The notes beneath the pieces are model-generated. The model did no database searches. It saw only the letters and a program-made list of their open reading frames with translations, and was not told where the DNA came from. 11,484 bases of DNA from Acidobacteriaceae bacterium (lineage in GTDB: Bacteria > Acidobacteriota > Terriglobia > Terriglobales > Acidobacteriaceae), in contig PLHN01000504.1 of NCBI GenBank assembly GCA_003139975.1, forward strand, positions 15,624 to 27,107, given 5' to 3'. A program made the position numbers and the translations under genes. Position 1 is the first letter of the stretch. Each line of letters opens with the position of its first letter. Positions 7,117-11,484 of this stretch are shown one piece after another.

Positions 7117-8299
7117 TTCCGTTTGCCGCTCCGTTCGCGCGGCTCACAAAGCGCGCCAGTTCCGTAGATGCAAACTCCGTCCCCGAAACAAAACCCAACA
7201 GCGGCCCAAAACTCCACGATGCCGTCTTACCCACAAAATGGAGTCCCGGAATCGTGCTTTCAAAACCTCGCTTGAGGACCGGAAATCCATTTACGGTCCG
7301 AAGGCGCGCTAAAAGTGAGGGCGGCAGAAAACCGTAACGGCTCAGATCCACGCGGAATCCCGTGGCCAGCAAGCAATGGTCGACGAAGCGCTCGCTGCCG
7401 TCGTCCAACTTGAGGTGCACGCCACTTCCCTTTTCCGCCGCCTGCAGAACCGTGCGGCCCAGGGAGATCGTTATGTCCTTTAACCGCGGTTGTAACCAGG
7501 CCGCGCCTGCGGGACGAATGGCGCGATAGGCGACCTTATCCTGAAACTCCCGCGGAAAGCGGCGAAACACGTGCGGTGCCGCCACCAGCCGGCTGATTCC
7601 CGCCGGTCCTACGTCGCGATTCGAGTAGAACAGTTTCGAAATCGGACCCAGATGATGCAGACGAGCGTGCAACCCAACCCAATTCAGCGACGATTCGCGC
7701 ACCAGCACTTCGGGCTGCGCTCCCGTTTCTTTGAGTAGCGCCGCCGACTCCAATGCGCTCTGTCCCCCTCCGATGACGGCGACTTTCTTTCTTTTGAACT
7801 TGCTCAAATCGCGATGATCCGCGGCATGCGAAGCTAGTTCTTTTGGAAGAGCCGAATATTCCTCTGGCAGGTAGGCAAACGGGCCAATCCCTCCAGCGAC
7901 TACCACGCGCCGGGAAGTGAACTGTTCCCCGTCCGACAAACTCACAAGGAAATCCCGTCCGCTCCGCTGCAGGCTGGTCACCTGCCGAGGATCGACATCG
8001 GGCACCGCGTGCCTCTGATACCAGAGCCCATAGTCCACAAAGCGCTTCAGCGGAATCGGCTTTCCAAAGTGATTCCCTTCGGCGTTCCGGAAAGCATCGA
8101 GGCTGAGTGTGCCCTTGGGATCCGCAATGTGCGATGCCTCCCAATTCGAGCGCAGGAGCATCCCCGCGGGCATCTGCTCCGCCCAGAACGCCATGGGCGA
8201 TCCGAATACGCGTACCTCAACACGATGCGCGCGTAAGAAATTGGCAGCCGCCAAGCCATACGGCCCCGCTCCGATCACGGTTACATTGCAGCCTGACAT
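7109..8299 (-). CDS. FAD-dependent, NAD(P)H-binding monooxygenase-like oxidoreductase
   Basis: This 396-residue protein has two dinucleotide-binding folds: FAD site VIGAGPYG (8-15) and NAD(P)H site VIGGGQSALE (175-184). A late ATGFRVD motif (312-318) is also present. Just before the second fold, SHAADHRD (157-164) resembles the flavin-monooxygenase fingerprint around its conserved His, in a degenerate form. This places it among flavin-containing monooxygenases and the lysine/ornithine N-hydroxylase relatives. Members hydroxylate amines or sulfur, or oxidise carbonyls; the substrate here is unknown. No signal peptide or membrane segment is seen, so it should be cytosolic. The ATG at 8297-8299 follows a GGGAGG Shine-Dalgarno site with a short 3-base spacer. 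The C-terminal ANGAANGNG tail is low in complexity. An N-oxidation step on an amine made by the neighbouring synthase is plausible but unproven. Confidence 0.88.
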   Translation of the reverse strand: MSGCNVTVIGAGPYGLAAANFLRAHRVEVRVFGSPMAFWAEQMPAGMLLRSNWEASHIADPKGTLSLDAFRNAEGNHFGKPIPLKRFVDYGLWYQRHAVPDVDPRQVTSLQRSGRDFLVSLSDGEQFTSRRVVVAGGIGPFAYLPEEYSALPKELASHAADHRDLSKFKRKKVAVIGGGQSALESAALLKETGAQPEVLVRESSLNWVGLHARLHHLGPISKLFYSNRDVGPAGISRLVAAPHVFRRFPREFQDKVAYRAIRPAGAAWLQPRLKDITISLGRTVLQAAEKGSGVHLKLDDGSERFVDHCLLATGFRVDLSRYGFLPPSLLARLRTVNGFPVLKRGFESTIPGLHFVGKTASWSFGPLLGFVSGTEFASTELARFVSRANGAANGNG

Positions 8300-8302
8300 A
8301 GA

Positions 8303-8308
8303 CCTCCC
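8303..8308 (-). promoter_or_regulatory. Ribosome binding site of the monooxygenase gene
   Basis: Minus-strand GGGAGG stands 3 bases before the ATG. The spacing is shorter than usual, but the match to the anti-Shine-Dalgarno sequence is strong and it supports the start at 8299. Confidence 0.6.
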
Positions 8309-8346
8309 GTTATTTTCGCGCTGACTAATTCTGGGGGATTTGCCGA

Positions 8347-9726
8347 CTAGCCAATAACCGAACCTGGAACCTTCGCCTGCGAGGGGACCCGACTGTAGAC
8401 CAGTTGCCCGTCGCGTTCCGTGGCATAGGCGATGCTCGCCCGCTCGTTGCCTGCGCCTTCAATCCGCAACAACCCATCTTCTTCAATAATTGTCATTTCG
8501 GCGCGCTGTCTCCACCAGCGATTCACTTTGCCCGGCGTTGTGATCCAGACGTTCTGTTTCTGGCGCAGTTCGACCAAATGACTGAGGAGAGCCTCGTAGA
8601 CGGCTCGCTCCCGGGGACCGGTAATGTAATCGGGATGGATGATCACGTTGATCAAGCCGTGCTTCTCCATGATCAACTCGATCTGCTGTTCCCACAATTT
8701 GGTGGAGTAATCGTTCAGGATGTTGAACAGCGTGTAGTCCTGTGTCATCGTTACCGGCAATTCCAGCACGTTGCCAACAAAGTACGGCATGACTGTGCAG
8801 CAACCGCCTCGCTGCGGATCGAGATGGGCCACGTTGGGAACGGACGTGTCGTATTCGAAATCCAGCGCGTCGAACCACTGCTGGTTTCGATAGAGGATCC
8901 CCGCCCGGAATCCTGCCGCGCCAAATTCCTTGCCGTACGCATTAATCTTTTTTGCGCGCTCCATAAACTGTTTTCGTTCATGGAACAAGCGCCCATCATG
9001 GTTCAGGTCGTGCACGACAACCTCGAAACCGCGTTGGCGCAGGGAATCCAGAAACTCCTTGGTCACGTGGTAGCGATGCTCCGGTATCACCTGGAAAGAA
9101 GCGCTGATCCCGAACGAGTCATTGATGTCCATGATCATCGGGCAAAGATCTATGCCTGACGCGGTCTCGATATCGTGGGTCACCAGGGCCGGACTGGAGG
9201 CATTGTCGGGCCAGAACCAGATAAATGGAATTTCTTTCAGGTTCTCTGCTCTGAGTATCATGAGCAGGACTTGCTCCATGAGATTGTCCACGGTCCGATC
9301 GACCGGCCAGTGCGGGAACGGCAAGCGTTCCCAATTGCGCAAACGAAAGCTCTGCAGATGCTTTCGGATGGCCACCGGCAAAATCGGTCGCACAAAGTAG
9401 TATGCGGCAGTAATCGCAGGCATCAGCCCCCTCTGGCTGCCTTTCATGTAGGCCTCTTGCCGGAGGGAGTCTACTATTTCCGTAGGGTCGAAAGGCAGGT
9501 AGACGACGCCGTTCTTGACGCTGGCCTCCGCTACTTTGTTTTCCGAGAGATTGACGGGAGTGTTTGCTGGCTGACCGTTCACGCGGCCGAATAGCGTGTT
9601 CCCGTCGAAGCGAAAATAACCGCGACTCGCCGACAGCGAACCAGTCGATGCAAACCGGCCATACTGTTCGGGATATCGAAAATACTTGAGCACGCTGCTA
9701 TTCACCGATGTCGGGGCCCGCTCCAA
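8347..9726 (-). CDS. Polysaccharide deacetylase-like protein, divergent NodB-fold family
   Basis: This 459-residue protein has a weakly conserved N-terminal region (1-175) followed by a NodB-like barrel. THDIE (183-187) stands where ordinary NodB enzymes have TFDDG. The metal-binding pair fits HxxxH: His239 and His243 in VHDLNHDG. GFRAG with Arg274 and downstream Trp284 fits the third motif, and IIHPDY (His364) fits the C-terminal catalytic-His motif. A metal site of Asp185, His239 and His243 is therefore possible. The expected role is removal of N-acetyl or O-acetyl groups from a sugar, although the altered first motif may mean a different substrate. The start is TTG: an in-frame TAG lies 6 bases upstream and a GGGAGG site precedes it at good spacing. 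A 90-residue C-terminal extension after His364 ends in short beta-like repeats. No signal peptide is evident. Confidence 0.82.
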   Translation of the reverse strand: MERAPTSVNSSVLKYFRYPEQYGRFASTGSLSASRGYFRFDGNTLFGRVNGQPANTPVNLSENKVAEASVKNGVVYLPFDPTEIVDSLRQEAYMKGSQRGLMPAITAAYYFVRPILPVAIRKHLQSFRLRNWERLPFPHWPVDRTVDNLMEQVLLMILRAENLKEIPFIWFWPDNASSPALVTHDIETASGIDLCPMIMDINDSFGISASFQVIPEHRYHVTKEFLDSLRQRGFEVVVHDLNHDGRLFHERKQFMERAKKINAYGKEFGAAGFRAGILYRNQQWFDALDFEYDTSVPNVAHLDPQRGGCCTVMPYFVGNVLELPVTMTQDYTLFNILNDYSTKLWEQQIELIMEKHGLINVIIHPDYITGPRERAVYEALLSHLVELRQKQNVWITTPGKVNRWWRQRAEMTIIEEDGLLRIEGAGNERASIAYATERDGQLVYSRVPSQAKVPGSVIG

Positions 9727-9732
9727 CGTCTA

Positions 9733-9738
9733 CCTCCC
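9733..9738 (-). promoter_or_regulatory. Ribosome binding site that fixes a TTG start
   Basis: Minus-strand GGGAGG lies 6 bases before the TTG at 9724-9726. An in-frame TAG between them rules out any longer reading frame, and the next in-frame ATG is at codon 94. This site therefore decides the start of the divergent deacetylase gene. Confidence 0.7.
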
Positions 9739-9791
9739 TCTTGTTTGTCGTTCCAGAGTTTGACCCGACGCACTGCCAGGCCGATCGAGGA

Positions 9792-10667
9792 CTACTTCCG
9801 CGCCAAGCTTGCTTGCAAATCGCGGCCTTTTCCGGCGGCCGGCGCCGAGAGAAGAGTGCGCTTGAGCTTGTATGCCAATGGCAGCCACCGGTAGGCGCCC
9901 AGTAGTTTCAGGCGGAATTCCAGCGGCCAATCCGTGGGCTCCACGCTGACTCGGCCAACCGCAAACTCTTCAGGATCGGAAAATGCGATTACCGGCAAGG
10001 TTGTAAAAACCCGCTCATACCCGGTATCACGGCACCATTCCACCAATTGCGCGTTGAAGTCGCCGTAGGGAAAACTGAAAGTCTTCACCGGACGTGCCAA
10101 CAACTGTTCCAACTTAATTCGCGATTCAGAAAGCTCCCGGCGCGCGTTCCCCTCCGCCAGAGAGGGAAGTCGTGGATGAGTTAGAGTATGGGACCCGACC
10201 GAGATCAACTCCGCAGGCAACTGTTGAAGGCGCTCCGCCGATGCCAGCCGTTCGCAGCGCTCGGGCGCAGACTCAGGCCACCAACTCGCGCACTCGCCGA
10301 GCAGATCTGGCATGGCGAAGATGGTCGCCGGTATGCCTCTTTTCGTGAGCTCAGGAACGGCGTTCCGAATCGTGTTCTCAAAGCCATCATCGAACGTAAC
10401 CGCCGAATACCTTCTGTCCGGAAGCATCGGTACAACGCGATCGACAGAGATGGGTTCTGTTAGTCGGCGAATCAGATCCATCTGCCCAGCGAAGGCCTGG
10501 CGCTCTTCATCTCTGACCGCGTGATAGTAGACAACGACGCATGTCGGGCGCGGCTTTTTGCCAAATGTCGAAAGAGCCAGGCGCCACCCGGAGTCGATGG
10601 TGTAGAACGCAAGACTGACGAACAAACTCAGCACGCGTCTGAACTTGCTGTAAGCGCTTCGAGCCAT
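9792..10667 (-). CDS. NodB-type polysaccharide deacetylase
   Basis: This 291-residue protein carries clear carbohydrate esterase 4 motifs: TFDDGF (91-96; catalytic Asp93, metal-binding Asp94), SHTLTH (159-164; metal ligands His160 and His164) and FSFPYGDF (198-204). These enzymes remove acetyl groups from N-acetylated sugars. The C-terminal motif that usually holds the second catalytic His is replaced by a VGRVSVEPTDW stretch with no His, as in many glycan-locus members. The N-terminal residues 11-35 are hydrophobic with basic residues ahead of them, so membrane attachment is possible, although no clear cleavage site is seen. The ATG at 10665-10667 starts 18 bp after the glycosyltransferase stop and has no good Shine-Dalgarno sequence, so coupling to that gene is likely. 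The family call is firm; the substrate is not known. Confidence 0.92.
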   Translation of the reverse strand: MARSAYSKFRRVLSLFVSLAFYTIDSGWRLALSTFGKKPRPTCVVVYYHAVRDEERQAFAGQMDLIRRLTEPISVDRVVPMLPDRRYSAVTFDDGFENTIRNAVPELTKRGIPATIFAMPDLLGECASWWPESAPERCERLASAERLQQLPAELISVGSHTLTHPRLPSLAEGNARRELSESRIKLEQLLARPVKTFSFPYGDFNAQLVEWCRDTGYERVFTTLPVIAFSDPEEFAVGRVSVEPTDWPLEFRLKLLGAYRWLPLAYKLKRTLLSAPAAGKGRDLQASLARK

Positions 10668-10685
10668 AAGTCAGATATTGTTTGA

Positions 10686-11484
10686 TTATTGCTGCGACAA
10701 AGAACGCTTGCCCCTGTCCCGTGCCGCGGCCGCGGCTACGTTGGGAAGGATGCCCAGAAGTGCCGACAAACTGGTGCGTAAAGTTTGACACTGCTCGTGC
10801 CTTAAGAAGCGCACCTGGTCTTCGGAAACTTGCCTTTCTTCCTTTCGCCAGTATCCGGCGGCAAACCCGGCCAGTCGGCTGAGAGCCCCAACTAAATAAG
10901 GCCGGCGATGTAAGCTGACAATGCATTTCGCCGCCTCAAAGGCTGGGTGACTCCCCAGCGAAAAAGCCGCCAGCCCAGCCCGGTACAAGTACCGCACCCG
11001 CCCGCTAACGCTCCCGGTTGGCCGGCGATGATGTGCGGGAACGTCGGGAAACGACTCGACTTGCCAGCCATGCATGCGCGCCGAAATCTCAGCGCACCAA
11101 TCTGGAGCACCGTAGCGCAGCGGAATATAGCCGCCAATCGCCAGGAAGCACTCCCGCCGAAAAAGCTGGATGCCGTGAGGAACGCTGGTAGCGCGATTCC
11201 CTTTCCTGGGACTGAACTTCACACCGTCATTTTCAAATAACCATCCTCCAGCCAGACCCAGGCTGGGTTCTGCCTCAAATTTGCGGAACAGTTCGCGGAA
11301 ATACGACGCTTCAAACGCGATATCTGAATCCACATTGCCGATAAAATCAAATTCCACGCCGCTCTTCAGCAAGAGATCGAAGCCAGCATTGATCGCGCGG
11401 GCCTGTGCGCCAAAATCAGGCGCATGTTTCTTCGAGAGTTGCAGCAGTTGAATGAAGGTGCGTTTCTGCGCGTACTCCTGAACG
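10686..11484 (-). CDS. Family 2 glycosyltransferase (partial, 5' end beyond right edge)
   Basis: The frame is open to the right edge, and its visible 265 residues lack the true start. A TTG at 11370-11372 can look like a start, but coding similarity continues upstream of it (AQARAINAGFDLLL), so it is internal. The GT-A metal-binding DxD appears as NVDSD at visible residues 50-54. GGWLF and GGYIPLRYGAPDWCAE follow, the latter matching the acceptor/base region of GT2 enzymes, then a HHRRPTGS segment. The enzyme should transfer a sugar from a nucleotide donor to a glycan or lipid acceptor in the cytoplasm; donor and acceptor are unknown. The C-terminal 100 residues are basic with scattered hydrophobic stretches and no clear multi-pass membrane domain. 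It is the first visible gene of the minus-strand run. Confidence 0.88.
   Translation of the reverse strand, partial: VQEYAQKRTFIQLLQLSKKHAPDFGAQARAINAGFDLLLKSGVEFDFIGNVDSDIAFEASYFRELFRKFEAEPSLGLAGGWLFENDGVKFSPRKGNRATSVPHGIQLFRRECFLAIGGYIPLRYGAPDWCAEISARMHGWQVESFPDVPAHHRRPTGSVSGRVRYLYRAGLAAFSLGSHPAFEAAKCIVSLHRRPYLVGALSRLAGFAAGYWRKEERQVSEDQVRFLRHEQCQTLRTSLSALLGILPNVAAAAARDRGKRSLSQQ

Noticed and set aside
8404..9159. A 251-codon plus-strand open frame.
   Set aside because: It mirrors the divergent deacetylase gene, and no family motif is visible in it.
10686..11372. TTG at 11370-11372 as the start of the glycosyltransferase.
   Set aside because: The same frame continues upstream with glycosyltransferase-like sequence to the window edge, so the TTG is an internal Leu codon.

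Overview
This is an accessory biosynthetic region. Every gene that can be supported lies on the minus strand, so transcription runs right to left: glycosyltransferase (cut by the right edge), NodB-type deacetylase, a second divergent deacetylase, FAD-dependent monooxygenase, ATP-grasp ligase, a one-module NRPS, and a type I PKS (cut by the left edge). Gaps are short: 18, 65 and 47 bp, then an 8-bp overlap, 128 bp, and a 4-bp ATGA overlap. This looks like one long operon or two adjacent transcription units. No tRNA, rRNA, CRISPR array, insertion sequence or transposase was seen.

The base composition, judged by eye, is moderately GC-rich. Gene style, including one TTG start and a mix of strong and weak Shine-Dalgarno sites, fits a soil bacterium with large secondary-metabolite loci, such as an acidobacterium or a proteobacterium. 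This is inference; no marker gene fixes the taxonomy.

Left part (1-5764), the assembly line. The 640-aa NRPS is only adenylation plus carrier protein with no condensation domain, so it looks like a loading module. Its stop overlaps the PKS start. Hand translation of the PKS gives 1,281 residues with no stop codon: ketosynthase, malonyl-type acyltransferase, acyl carrier protein, a long Ala/Pro/Thr linker, then the start of a PLP aminotransferase domain of the kind found after the ACP in mycosubtilin/iturin and microcystin synthases. No ketoreductase, dehydratase or enoylreductase lies between AT and ACP. The beta-ketone should therefore survive and be the substrate of the aminotransferase. 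Read literally, an amino acid is loaded, extended by two carbons and aminated at the beta position, giving a 3,4-diamino acyl unit.

Right part (5893-11484), tailoring or surface-glycan genes. An ATP-grasp ligase overlaps a flavin monooxygenase, preceded by two unlike polysaccharide deacetylases and a family 2 glycosyltransferase. Such genes are common in exopolysaccharide and amino-sugar loci. Their co-directional placement beside the NRPS/PKS suggests a hybrid: an amino-polyketide joined to, or built with, a deacetylated amino sugar. That link is a hypothesis.
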